Source: JABDJZ01 sp047619685 (GTDB taxonomy: Bacteria; Bacteroidota; Rhodothermia; Rhodothermales; UBA10348). From it: a stretch of DNA of 64,000 bases. The stretch is taken from positions 1 to 64,000 of the forward strand of contig JBLHLC010000002.1 of NCBI GenBank assembly GCA_047619685.1, given 5' to 3'. Position numbers and translations under genes: made by a program. Each line of letters starts with the position of its first letter. Position 1 is the first letter of the stretch. Under the pieces are notes generated by a model. That model made no database searches. It saw nothing but the letters and a program-made list of their open reading frames with translations, and had not been told where the DNA came from. Below, in pieces: positions 7,350 to 15,993 of this stretch.

Positions 7350-9665
7350 ATGTCCCGTCGTCACCGCTTCCTTCTCGCCGGAGTTCTCGCTCTCGTCCTC
7401 GTCGCCCCGGCTTCCGCACAGACTTCGCGCCCAGAGAGAGCACCGACCCTCGCCAATCCGGTGACGTTTACACCCAACATCCATCCTACCCTCGGGCCGC
7501 CGATGATGGAAGGTCAAATCGACATCGATGGTGACTTGAGTGACACCGGCTGGACGCTCGCCGACAAGGCGGTCAATTTTTCAGAAACCAACCCGGGCGA
7601 CCAGACCGAACCGCCGATTGGTGTCGAGGTCTGGACGACCTACGACGAGAGCAACTTCTACCTGGCCTTTGTTATAGCGGATGATCCTAACGCCGTCCGC
7701 GTCAACATGAGTGATCGCGACGCCATCTGGCAGGACGACTACGTGGGCGTCATTCTGGACCCGTACGGCGATAGTGCCTGGGCCTACTTTCTTGCCTCGA
7801 ACCCCATTGGCATTCAGGGTGATACGCGCATCGTGCAGGGAGGGAACGAGGACCTGGGCTTCAATATCCTGTTTCAGTCCGATGGCAAGGTGACTGAAAA
7901 GGGATATCAGGTCGAAATGGCCATCCCGTTCCGTAGCCTTCGTTTCCCCGACACCGACGTTCAGGATTGGAACATCAACTTTTGGATCACCCATCCCCGG
8001 GAGAGCCGCAATACGTACTCCTGGTCTGCAATTGATCGGGACGATCCGTGCTGGTTATGCCAGATGGGTTCTATCAACGGCATTTCTGGGGTTGCACCGG
8101 CCGGCAAACTCGAAATCCTGCCCGCCTTTACCGGGAGCCAGGGCGCCAGCCTACCGTCTTTCGACGACCCTACCGGCGGATTGAACAACGACCGGATGAC
8201 CACCGACCCGTCGTTTGGCGCCAAGTACTCTTTCTCTTCAAATCTGGTGGCCGACGTGGCCGTGAATCCCGACTTCAGTCAGATTGAGTCGGATGCAGCC
8301 CAGATTGACGTCAACTCGACGTTCGCACTGTTTTTTGAGGAGCAGCGTCCCTTCTTCCAGGAGGGAAGCGATCTTTTCAATACCCCGACCCAGACCGTCT
8401 ATACGCGGACCATCAACAATCCCAAGGCGGTCGCCAAAGTGACCGGTCGTTACGGTAAAACCAGTTTCTCCTATGTGGGCGGCTTGGACGAAGACAGCCC
8501 GGTCATTCTTCCTTTCGAGGAGCAGAGTCGGTTTGTCCAGGCGGGACAGAGCTACTCCAGCCTCCTGCGGGTGAAACAGAACTTTGGCACCAACTCGCAC
8601 ATCGGCGGCCTGATCACGGATCGCCGGTTCTCAGAAGGCGGCGGCGTGGGCTCGACCTTCGCGATTGACGGCAATGTCCGCCTAAGCCAGACGATATCCG
8701 TGTCAGGCCAGTTCACGGGCAGTCATACTGATGAGGGTATCGACGACGAACTATCGGAGCAGCTGGGCGAATTCACATTTGACGACGGAAACCACACGGC
8801 CGCTTTCGATGGCGAGACGTTTCAGGGTTGGGCATCGAACCTGACCCTCCAGCGGAGCAGCCGTCACATGCACACGCAGGTCAACTATAGTGCAATCAGT
8901 CCCACATTTCGCGCGGCAAACGGGTTCATCACCCAGAACAACACGCACCAGACGAGCATCTTTTCGAACTACACCTTCTTCTTCGACGACGACTCGTTCA
9001 TTCAGCGCATATCGCCGAACGTGATTGCCGGCACCTGGTGGAATTTCCATGGCCAGAGGAAAGACGAGTTCCTCTGGACCGGAATGAACATGCAGATGAA
9101 GGGGCAGACGCGCGTCAATCTTCGCGTCCTCTTGGCGAGCAATGAGCGGTTCGCAGGCGAAGACTTCCGAGGCCTGCGCAGGGTCAATCTGAACGTCAAT
9201 TCGAACTTCAGCCAGCCTGTCCAGCTGGGCACGAACATCAGCTACGGCCGGGCCATCGCACGGAATTCCTCCGACCCGGCAATGGGGCGGAGCACGCAGC
9301 TTTCCTTCTGGGGGACCGTGAAGCCCACGTCCCGCTTCTCCATCCAACCGCAGGTCAGCTATTCCCGCCTGGAGAATGAGGAGACCGGCGAGGAAATGTT
9401 CTCAGGCTACATCCTGCGAAACCGGTTCAACTATCAGTTCACAAAGCGCCTCTTTGTGCGTGTCGTGACGCAGTACAACGACTTCAGCAAGAGCCTCGAG
9501 GTTGACCCGCTGGTGACCTACAAGGTGAATCCGTTCACGGCCGTCTACTTCGGTTCGACGCACGACTTCGTTGATTTCGACGGCCGCTCCGAAGGCGTCT
9601 ACCAGGGATTCTACCAGACCCAGCGCCAGGTCTTCTTCAAGCTTCAGTACCTCTTCCGGGTCTGA
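7350..9665 (+). CDS. DUF5916 / CBM9-like outer-membrane protein
   Basis: 771-residue secreted protein of the DUF5916 type common in Bacteroidota. After a signal peptide (MSRRHRFLLAGVLALVLVAPASA, from ATG 7350) there is a carbohydrate-binding-module-9-like domain at about 40-230 (ID-GDLSDTGWTLADKAVNF, WQDDYVGVILDPYGDS), then a long region of alternating strands ending in FKLQYLFRV, with the terminal aromatic-x-Arg pattern of an outer-membrane beta-barrel. A TTG at 7311 would extend it by 13 residues but gives no better leader. A strong intrinsic terminator follows at 9772-9808. Role, perhaps sugar binding or surface export, is inference. Confidence 0.8.
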   Translation: MSRRHRFLLAGVLALVLVAPASAQTSRPERAPTLANPVTFTPNIHPTLGPPMMEGQIDIDGDLSDTGWTLADKAVNFSETNPGDQTEPPIGVEVWTTYDESNFYLAFVIADDPNAVRVNMSDRDAIWQDDYVGVILDPYGDSAWAYFLASNPIGIQGDTRIVQGGNEDLGFNILFQSDGKVTEKGYQVEMAIPFRSLRFPDTDVQDWNINFWITHPRESRNTYSWSAIDRDDPCWLCQMGSINGISGVAPAGKLEILPAFTGSQGASLPSFDDPTGGLNNDRMTTDPSFGAKYSFSSNLVADVAVNPDFSQIESDAAQIDVNSTFALFFEEQRPFFQEGSDLFNTPTQTVYTRTINNPKAVAKVTGRYGKTSFSYVGGLDEDSPVILPFEEQSRFVQAGQSYSSLLRVKQNFGTNSHIGGLITDRRFSEGGGVGSTFAIDGNVRLSQTISVSGQFTGSHTDEGIDDELSEQLGEFTFDDGNHTAAFDGETFQGWASNLTLQRSSRHMHTQVNYSAISPTFRAANGFITQNNTHQTSIFSNYTFFFDDDSFIQRISPNVIAGTWWNFHGQRKDEFLWTGMNMQMKGQTRVNLRVLLASNERFAGEDFRGLRRVNLNVNSNFSQPVQLGTNISYGRAIARNSSDPAMGRSTQLSFWGTVKPTSRFSIQPQVSYSRLENEETGEEMFSGYILRNRFNYQFTKRLFVRVVTQYNDFSKSLEVDPLVTYKVNPFTAVYFGSTHDFVDFDGRSEGVYQGFYQTQRQVFFKLQYLFRV

Positions 9666-9672
9666 CGATTCA

Positions 9673-9696
9673 GCCCGCCGAGTTTCGGCGGCGGGC
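9673..9696. other. 8-bp GC hairpin after the DUF5916 gene
   Basis: GCCCGCCG and CGGCGGGC form a perfect 8-bp stem around an 8-nt loop, starting eight bases after the stop codon. There is no following T run, so it is not a classical terminator alone; it may protect the mRNA 3' end. Confidence 0.5.
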
Positions 9697-9739
9697 ACAC
9701 TATCCGCGCGGACTCTCAATGGGTGTTCGCGGGTAAACT

Positions 9740-9768
9740 AGGCCGCTTCCAGGGAGGGTCAGCGGCCT
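9740..9768. other. Second 8-bp hairpin upstream of the terminator
   Basis: AGGCCGCT and AGCGGCCT form a perfect 8-bp stem with a 13-nt G-rich loop (TCCAGGGAGGGTC). It sits three bases before the T-tailed terminator stem, giving three stacked hairpins in 135 bp. Confidence 0.5.
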
Positions 9769-9771
9769 ATA

Positions 9772-9808
9772 GGGAGCATCACCTGTGTGGAGGTGGTGCT
9801 CCCTTTTT
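9772..9808 (+). terminator. Intrinsic terminator of the DUF5916 gene
   Basis: GGGAGCATCACCT pairs with AGGTGGTGCTCCC (13 bp with one G-U) around a 6-nt loop and is followed by TTTTT. This is the strongest rho-independent terminator in the window and ends plus-strand transcription before the convergent PHP gene. Confidence 0.85.
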
Positions 9809-9843
9809 AATTCCGCTGGTCGGGGCTGGCTTACAAGGGCCTA

Positions 9844-11013
9844 TTAGTAGGGCCGGACGGGTTGGGTCCAGGCTTTTTCGGTTTCGCCTTCGCGGTAGGG
9901 GTTGGGCATGAGTTCGTCCGAGATGATGGTGGCGCGGACAAAGAGCTCGTCTCCGGCGAGCTCGAAGCGAGCAGTTGTGCCTTTGGTCGTCTGGAAGACC
10001 TGGCCAGGCTCGCCTCCCGTGCGCGTGCCGACGAAATGGGTGACGTAGCTGACGCCATCCTTCGGGGCGATATGGACTTGCAGTGCCTTGCCGTCAAAGA
10101 CGACGTCGCTCAGGGTCACGCCGGAGGAGCCATAAAAATCGCCGCGCTCCATGGCTTCGACGATTGCGCCGGGCTCCAAGATCTGCGAACGGACCATCAC
10201 CCAACCCCGGAAGACGTTCGCGAGGCCGACTCGCTCTTCCTGGTAGTTGTGGGCATCGTCCACGGCCAGGCCGTAGAGGAGCTCGTTGCCGTCCGCCAGC
10301 CTCGCGGTGTTGATGTAGTCCCACATGGACTCGGTCCCGGGTCGATCATCATCGCCCTCGTTGTGGACGGCCGGATGTCCATTGTAGACCTCGAAGAAGT
10401 GCTCTCCGGTCAGGGGGACCAGATCATCTGGCGTGATGGCCCAGCCAAAATTGGGGTGGTTGATATGCGGGACCATGGGCTGCCCGGTCTCGGCGCGTTG
10501 GGCGAGGACGGCGTTGATGTTACGCTGCATCGCGTCGGTCACGCTCTCGCCACCCTGCGGATGGATGTGCTCCGCAATGTTGGTGGCGTTGACGTGTATA
10601 GACTTGCCCTCGAAGCCATCGGTGATTTCCTCCGACTGAATAACCAGGAAGGAGTCCGGGCTGTCGAAGCGGGCCGAGTATTCCGCGAAGGTCCGGAGCC
10701 TGACATCCAGTGTGTCGTGCCGGTCTCGCGTGTCCACCCAGTCGGACCCGAAGGCGCCCACGTACTTCTCGAAAGCGGCCCTGCGGCCTTCGTTGACCTC
10801 AATCCAGCGGTCGCCTTCGGCAAGGGTGTTGTGATCCGAGAGCGCGATGAAGTCATAGCCCTCGTCCACGTATCGCTGGATGATGGCTTCGGGGAAGTCG
10901 TCTCCGTCACTCCAGAATGAGTGGGTGTGGAGGTTGCCGCGAAGCCAGCGGTCGGGTTCCGGGGAGGAGCAAGCTGCCAGTGTCAGCAGCAGGAAGAGGG
11001 ATAGGAGACGCAT
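9844..11013 (-). CDS. PHP-domain / CehA-McbA-type metallohydrolase lipoprotein
   Basis: 389-residue lipoprotein (MRLLSLFLLLTLAACSS, lipobox cysteine near 16) with a PHP-type metal-dependent phosphoesterase domain. Visible metal-site motifs are GNLHTHSFWSDG near residue 26 and DFIALSDHNT near 55, with further His in PHINHPNF and DDAHNY. The C-terminal part forms a strand-rich region (GDFYGSSGVTLSDV onward) as in CehA/McbA-like proteins. The start ATG 11013 gives a complete leader. It is separated by 67 bp from the upstream solute-binding protein gene on the same strand. Substrate is unknown; a phosphoester or carbamate-like hydrolase is possible. Confidence 0.82.
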   Translation of the reverse strand: MRLLSLFLLLTLAACSSPEPDRWLRGNLHTHSFWSDGDDFPEAIIQRYVDEGYDFIALSDHNTLAEGDRWIEVNEGRRAAFEKYVGAFGSDWVDTRDRHDTLDVRLRTFAEYSARFDSPDSFLVIQSEEITDGFEGKSIHVNATNIAEHIHPQGGESVTDAMQRNINAVLAQRAETGQPMVPHINHPNFGWAITPDDLVPLTGEHFFEVYNGHPAVHNEGDDDRPGTESMWDYINTARLADGNELLYGLAVDDAHNYQEERVGLANVFRGWVMVRSQILEPGAIVEAMERGDFYGSSGVTLSDVVFDGKALQVHIAPKDGVSYVTHFVGTRTGGEPGQVFQTTKGTTARFELAGDELFVRATIISDELMPNPYREGETEKAWTQPVRPY

Positions 11014-11080
11014 TGGGACGGAAGTCGCTTGAGCGGGAGCCCGTCAATCTAATGTTTTCGGAGTGCCGAAAGAGCCGGCC

Positions 11081-12106
11081 TCACCGCCCCATATCCGCCA
11101 GGTACGCTGCCCCCCGGCCCTTGATACGTTCGTCCCAGTGCTGCATCCAGCCAGCACCCTCCATCTCCAGCCTGGTCCAGTCCACTTCCATGGGAACGAT
11201 GGGCGCGGCCATCCAGGCCGGGAGCCTTCCCGCTTCGATGTCGGTCCGAACCGGGATCCGGAAGTAGCGCTCGGCCTGGCGCACCAGCGCCGAATCCGTA
11301 GTCACGAACTCGTAAAAAGCCCGCGCAGCTTCCTGTGCGCGTCCGCCCTTGACGAGCGCAATCGCGTCATTCAGAATGGGTGTCCCGCTGGTCGGTACGG
11401 CAAATCCGAAGGGGTATCCGTTCAGTTCAGACTGAATTTCGGTGTCCGGCAGATTCCAGAGCGAGACATCGCCCTCTTCGCGTGCGATCTTGAGGTACAA
11501 CTGCGTGGGGTCGGCGGTGTAGGTCTTGGTGTTCATGTCCAGCCGCGCCAGCCACGCATATCCGTCTTCGATGGTGGGTTGACGCATGATGAGCGCACCC
11601 CAGATGGTCCGCATCGTGCTGGACGCAAGGGGGTAGCGGACGATTATTCGATCCTTCCAGACGGGCTCCAGGAGGTCGTCCCAATCCGACGGGCGCTCGT
11701 CTTCCGCAACAGTCCGAGTGTTGAACAGGATGACCTCCGGCGTCAGATAGGTCGCATACCAACTGTCCCCCAAGCCGCGCGCATCGTCAGGAACAGCGCC
11801 TGCCCACGTGGGCCGATAGGGCTGAAGCAACCCTTCGGCGGCAGCCTTGGAAAACGTAGGGCCATCGCCGCCCCACCACACGCTGGCCTGAGGGTTCATC
11901 GCCTCGGTCCGAATGCGGTCGTAGGCATCCTGTCCGCCCATGTCGATCCAACGGACATCAATCGCCGGATGAGCGGCCTCAAACGCCAGTTCGTACTCGC
12001 CCAACATTTCCTTGCCGTGAGGTGAGTAGATGACCAGACGTTGTCGGTCATCGCTCGAGCAGCCGGCCAGCAGAATCAGGAGGAGGGGAAGGGCGCGCAT
12101 TCGCAT
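11081..12106 (-). CDS. Extracellular solute-binding lipoprotein (family 1)
   Basis: 341-residue periplasmic-binding-fold lipoprotein with leader MRALPLLLILLAGCSS and mature start RLVIYSPHGKEM. The sequence resembles the ferric-iron/2-aminoethylphosphonate class of ABC substrate-binding proteins: PQASVWWGGDG, LGDSWYATYLTPEVILFN and the late AFYEFVTTDSALVRQAE helix are typical. No permease or ATPase gene lies next to it, so it is an orphan binding protein in this window. It starts four bases after the uvrD stop on the same strand and probably shares its transcript. Ligand not determinable from sequence alone. Confidence 0.8.
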   Translation of the reverse strand: MRMRALPLLLILLAGCSSDDRQRLVIYSPHGKEMLGEYELAFEAAHPAIDVRWIDMGGQDAYDRIRTEAMNPQASVWWGGDGPTFSKAAAEGLLQPYRPTWAGAVPDDARGLGDSWYATYLTPEVILFNTRTVAEDERPSDWDDLLEPVWKDRIIVRYPLASSTMRTIWGALIMRQPTIEDGYAWLARLDMNTKTYTADPTQLYLKIAREEGDVSLWNLPDTEIQSELNGYPFGFAVPTSGTPILNDAIALVKGGRAQEAARAFYEFVTTDSALVRQAERYFRIPVRTDIEAGRLPAWMAAPIVPMEVDWTRLEMEGAGWMQHWDERIKGRGAAYLADMGR

Positions 12107-12110
12107 GGGG

Positions 12111-14495
12111 TTACTCGATTCGCTGAAGGTTGGCGAAGCGCATCATGAGTTTCTTCTGGCCTACTTCCTGGAAGAAGACCACGGCCTTGGCTTGGGAGCC
12201 TTTTCCCTCGATGGCAATGACCTTGCCTTCCCCGAATGAGGCGTGCTCCACCCTCATTCCTGCGGCAAGCTCTCCCGTGTAGTCTGTGTCATAGACTATG
12301 CGGCGACCGGCGGCGGTTGTGGGTTTGGGCTTGGCGGGTTTCGAGGCGAAAGAGGTGCGGTTACCTTCGCCTCCCGCCGCGTGATCTCGCCCGCGCTCGG
12401 ATGGACCCTGCTTGCCTCCCAGCGGTCGGCGGTAATAGAAGGGGTCCATCTGCTCATAATTTCCCCTGCCACCTGATGCGCTGAAACGGTCAGATTTGGG
12501 CGTAAACACCTCGCCCGCTTCGGTCCGCAGGAGTTCTCCCGGCAGCTCGTCCAGGAACTGGCTCCGCATAGCGGAGGTGTGCTCCCCGTGGCGGTACCGG
12601 CTCCGAGCGTAGGACAGGAACAGGCTCTTCTCCGCCCGGCTCACGCCGACGTAGAACAGGCGCCGCTCTTCCTCGAGGTCGTCCGGGTTCTGGGCGGCAC
12701 CGGACAACGGGAAAAGGCCCTCCTCCAAGCCGGTCACAAACACGGCGTGAAACTCAAGACCCTTGGACGCATGCATGGTCATGAGGGTAACCCTGTCCTC
12801 GGCGTCGCCGCCCGCGTCTGCATCTGTGAGCAGCGTAATGTCCTGCAGGAAAGTGCTGAGCGTGTTGGGTGTGTCCGGATTGTCGGCGAACTCGCGCACG
12901 GCGCCGACGAGTTCTTCCAGGTTCTCGCGTCGCACCAGGTTCTCGGGGGTGTGCTCGCGCATCAGTTCGTGCGCGAGGCCTGCCTCGTTGATGAGGGCCC
13001 TTACCAGGTCAGTCACATCCTCGGATTCGGCCCGGTCCGTGAAGCCCTTGATCATCCCGTGGAAGGTGGACATGGCGTTCCGCGCTCTGGACGACAATCC
13101 CGGCACGTCCGAAAGGCGGCCGAGTGCTTCCCATCCGGTCAGGCCTGACCTCGCGGCGAACTGCATCAGTTGGTCTAGCGACTTGGTGCCAATGCCACGC
13201 GTGGGGTAGTTGATCACGCGCCGCAGGCTGCCATCGTCGTGCGGATTGACCACAAGCCGCAGGTAGCTGACCGCGTCCTTGATCTCCTTACGCTGGTAGA
13301 AGGAGACACCGCCGACAATCCGGTAGGGCACGTCTTCCCGGCGAAGTGCTTCTTCAAGAGAACGGCTCTGCGCGTTGGTGCGGTATAGAACCGCAATCTG
13401 TTTGTACCGGATACCGCGGCGCAGGCACATGTCACGGATGCGGCGCTCAATCTTCTGCGCCTCATCTCGCTCGGAAAGAGCCTCGATAACAACAACGGGT
13501 TCGCCCTCATCATTGTCGGTCCAGAGCTTCTTCTCCAACTGCTTGGAGTTCTGCTTGATGATGGCGTCCGCGAGCTTCACGATGGCCTTCGTGGACCGGT
13601 AGTTCTGTTCCAGGCGGACCGTCTTGGCCCCGGGGTTATCTCGCTGGAAGGAGAGGATGTTGCCGATGTCAGCGCCCCGGAACGCATAAATACTCTGGGC
13701 ATCGTCCCCGACTACGCAGAGGTTCTTGTGTCCGTCCGAGAGGAGCTTTGCCAGGATGTACTGCGAGTGGTTGGTGTCCTGGTACTCGTCCACGTGCAGG
13801 TAGCGCCAAAGGGCGCGGTACCGTTCCAGCGTTTCCGGGTGATTGCGGAAAAGCTCAATGGGTTTCAGCAGCAAGTCGTCGAAGTCCATGGCGTTGGACT
13901 TTCTCAGTAGATCCTGGTACGGCTGATAGATCTGGGCGGCTTTCTCCTGCGCAGGTCCAACCGCGAGCTTGTCGTACTCCGATGCGCCAATCATCCGGTT
14001 CTTGGCGCCCGATATCAGGCTGTACATGGCCCGCGGAGTGAATTGCTTCGGGTCGATGTTGTACTCGTTCAGAAGCAGGCGCAGCGCGCGCTTGGTGTCG
14101 TCCGAATCGTAGATAGAGAAGTCGGACGTGAACCCGATCTGCGCACACTCCTTGCGAAGCACGCGCGCAAACATGGAGTGAAACGTCCCGATGGTCATGC
14201 CCCGGGCCTCGTCACCAATCAGCTCGAACACCCGGTTTCGCATCTCGCGGGCGGCCTTGTTGGTGAACGTGATGGCCAGGATCTGATGGGGCTTGGCCTT
14301 TTTGGAGGCCAACAAATAGGCAATCCTGTGGGTAAGCGTTCGCGTCTTCCCGGACCCTGGTCCGGCGATGATCAGCAGTGGACCGTCCGTGGCCGAGGCC
14401 GCCTCTTGCTGCGCTTCATTCAAGCCCGACAGGATGTCCGCGGGGTCCAGCGCCGGTGCGGCCAATAGATCGGGTAAGAGGCTGTACTGCTTCAT
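12111..14495 (-). CDS. uvrD: ATP-dependent DNA helicase UvrD/PcrA
   Basis: Superfamily 1A 3'-5' DNA helicase of 794 residues, acting in nucleotide excision and mismatch repair and in clearing RecA or stalled polymerases. Conserved motifs in order: Q-motif LNEAQQEA, Walker A IIAGPGSGKTRTL, Ia ITFTNKAAREM, Walker B HVDEYQDTN, III VVGDDAQSIYAFRGAD, IV VRLEQNYRST, V VTLMTMHASKGLEF and VI EERRLFYVGVSRA. The C-terminal Tudor-like tail (AGMRVEHASFGEGKVIAIEG) is the RNA-polymerase-binding module found in PcrA and UvrD. The start is ATG 14495. PcrA or UvrD naming is a matter of lineage convention. Confidence 0.94.
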   Translation of the reverse strand: MKQYSLLPDLLAAPALDPADILSGLNEAQQEAASATDGPLLIIAGPGSGKTRTLTHRIAYLLASKKAKPHQILAITFTNKAAREMRNRVFELIGDEARGMTIGTFHSMFARVLRKECAQIGFTSDFSIYDSDDTKRALRLLLNEYNIDPKQFTPRAMYSLISGAKNRMIGASEYDKLAVGPAQEKAAQIYQPYQDLLRKSNAMDFDDLLLKPIELFRNHPETLERYRALWRYLHVDEYQDTNHSQYILAKLLSDGHKNLCVVGDDAQSIYAFRGADIGNILSFQRDNPGAKTVRLEQNYRSTKAIVKLADAIIKQNSKQLEKKLWTDNDEGEPVVVIEALSERDEAQKIERRIRDMCLRRGIRYKQIAVLYRTNAQSRSLEEALRREDVPYRIVGGVSFYQRKEIKDAVSYLRLVVNPHDDGSLRRVINYPTRGIGTKSLDQLMQFAARSGLTGWEALGRLSDVPGLSSRARNAMSTFHGMIKGFTDRAESEDVTDLVRALINEAGLAHELMREHTPENLVRRENLEELVGAVREFADNPDTPNTLSTFLQDITLLTDADAGGDAEDRVTLMTMHASKGLEFHAVFVTGLEEGLFPLSGAAQNPDDLEEERRLFYVGVSRAEKSLFLSYARSRYRHGEHTSAMRSQFLDELPGELLRTEAGEVFTPKSDRFSASGGRGNYEQMDPFYYRRPLGGKQGPSERGRDHAAGGEGNRTSFASKPAKPKPTTAAGRRIVYDTDYTGELAAGMRVEHASFGEGKVIAIEGKGSQAKAVVFFQEVGQKKLMMRFANLQRIE

Positions 14496-14613
14496 TCAGC
14501 TGGAGAGGGTGATCATTCACGGGCAGGCAAGGCGGTCGCGGGCCCTGGCCAAAGATGAATCGCCTGGGGCGGAGGGTGTTTCAAGATAGGGTCGTCGCCG
14601 TGCGGGCGGCGCG

Positions 14614-14621
14614 TATATTCG
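14614..14621 (+). promoter_or_regulatory. Candidate -7 box TATATTCG upstream of nupC
   Basis: GCGTATATTCGATTG lies 53 nt upstream of the nupC ATG in the 178-bp space divergent from uvrD. It matches the TAnnTTTG-type element with one difference; no clear -33 TTTG is present. Confidence 0.3.
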
Positions 14622-14673
14622 ATTGATCTGCGTCGGACTTGCCGGCGATCCGTCAAACCAGTGGACGCGTGCT

Positions 14674-15993
14674 ATGGAGTCGTATGTAAGGGGACTGATA
14701 GGGATCACCGTGATCCTCGGTGTGGCTCTCGCGGTGTCGAACAACAAGAAGCGGGTAAACTGGCGGACCGTGGCTTCCGGTCTGGGACTGCAGTTGGTCC
14801 TGGCCGTTTTTCTCTTGCGCGGGACGCAGATGGGCGCAGTGTTTAGTCCGCTGGGATGGCCCAAAGCCTTCTTTTCGTGGGTGAGTTCGTTCTTTGTCGT
14901 GGTCCTGGACTTCACCACGGCGGGCGCGGAGTTTGTGTTCGGACCTCTGGCACTGCCCCCCGGCACTGAAGGCAGCATGGGGTTCTTTTTTGCGTTCCAG
15001 GTACTGCCGACGATCGTCTTTTTTGGCGCGCTGATGTCGGTCCTTTATCACCTCGGGCTGATGCAGAAAATTGTCCAATACATGGCCTGGGCAGTCAGCA
15101 AGTTTCTGGGCACGTCGGGCGCGGAGTCTCTCTCGGTAACGGCCAATATTTTCGTGGGGCAGACCGAAGCCCCGCTTGTCATCCGGCCGTACCTCGAGGG
15201 CATGACGACGTCGGAACTCATGGCCATCATGACGGGAGGCATGGCGACCATAGCCGGTGGCGTGATGGCCGCCTATATTCAGATGCTCGGGGATCCGTAC
15301 GCGGTGGCGCGCGGTCTTGAACTCTCCGTGGGTCGTCTCCTTTTTGCCGAGCACCTCCTAGGAGCGAGCGTCATGGCCGCGCCCGCCGCGCTCATCCTGG
15401 CCAAGATCATGATTCCGGAGATTGGTGAGCCGGAAACCAAGGGCATGGTCAAAATTCAGCCAGAGAAGACGGCCGCAAACTCGATCGATGCCCTGGCGTC
15501 CGGCGCCGTTGATGGCCTCAAGCTTGCGCTGAACGTAGGCGCCATGCTGATCGCCTTCCTGGCCATGATCGCCCTGGTCAACTATATCCTCGGCTGGGGT
15601 TCTGGCCTGTTTGGTCTGTCGCTCAGCCTTCAGCAGTTGCTGGGCTGGACGATTTCCCCCGTAGCCTGGCTCATCGGAGTCCCCTGGGCGGACGCGGTGT
15701 CCTTTGGCTCACTGCTTGGGACCAAGGTTGTGGTAAACGAATTCGTGGCCTACCTGGACCTCTCTACGGCCATAACCGCAGGCGCTTTAAGTCCCAAGGC
15801 GATTCTCATGGCGACATTCGCACTGTGTGGCTTCTCAAATCTTTCCTCCATCGCCATTCAGATTGGTGGCATCGGGCCGCTGGCGCCGTCTCGGACAGGT
15901 GAACTGGCGTCGCTGGGCCTGCGGGCGGTGCTGGCCGGGACCTTGGCCAACATGATGACCGCGACCATCGCGGGAGCAATCGCTATTCCATGA
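14674..15993 (+). CDS. nupC: Concentrative nucleoside transporter (CNT/NupC family)
   Basis: Ion-coupled nucleoside uptake permease of 439 residues from ATG 14674. The order of features fits NupC: short N-terminal helices, then QVLPTIVFFGALMSVLYHLG, the substrate-site motif FVGQTEAPLVIRPYL and the TGGMATIAGGVMAAY helical hairpin, and near the C terminus GTKVVVNEFVAY and FALCGFSNLSSIAIQIGG. An upstream ATG at 14623 would add 17 polar residues with no family support. The stop overlaps the next gene in an ATGA, so it is co-transcribed with the threonine synthase-like gene. Specificity between pyrimidine and purine nucleosides is not readable. Confidence 0.93.
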   Translation: MESYVRGLIGITVILGVALAVSNNKKRVNWRTVASGLGLQLVLAVFLLRGTQMGAVFSPLGWPKAFFSWVSSFFVVVLDFTTAGAEFVFGPLALPPGTEGSMGFFFAFQVLPTIVFFGALMSVLYHLGLMQKIVQYMAWAVSKFLGTSGAESLSVTANIFVGQTEAPLVIRPYLEGMTTSELMAIMTGGMATIAGGVMAAYIQMLGDPYAVARGLELSVGRLLFAEHLLGASVMAAPAALILAKIMIPEIGEPETKGMVKIQPEKTAANSIDALASGAVDGLKLALNVGAMLIAFLAMIALVNYILGWGSGLFGLSLSLQQLLGWTISPVAWLIGVPWADAVSFGSLLGTKVVVNEFVAYLDLSTAITAGALSPKAILMATFALCGFSNLSSIAIQIGGIGPLAPSRTGELASLGLRAVLAGTLANMMTATIAGAIAIP

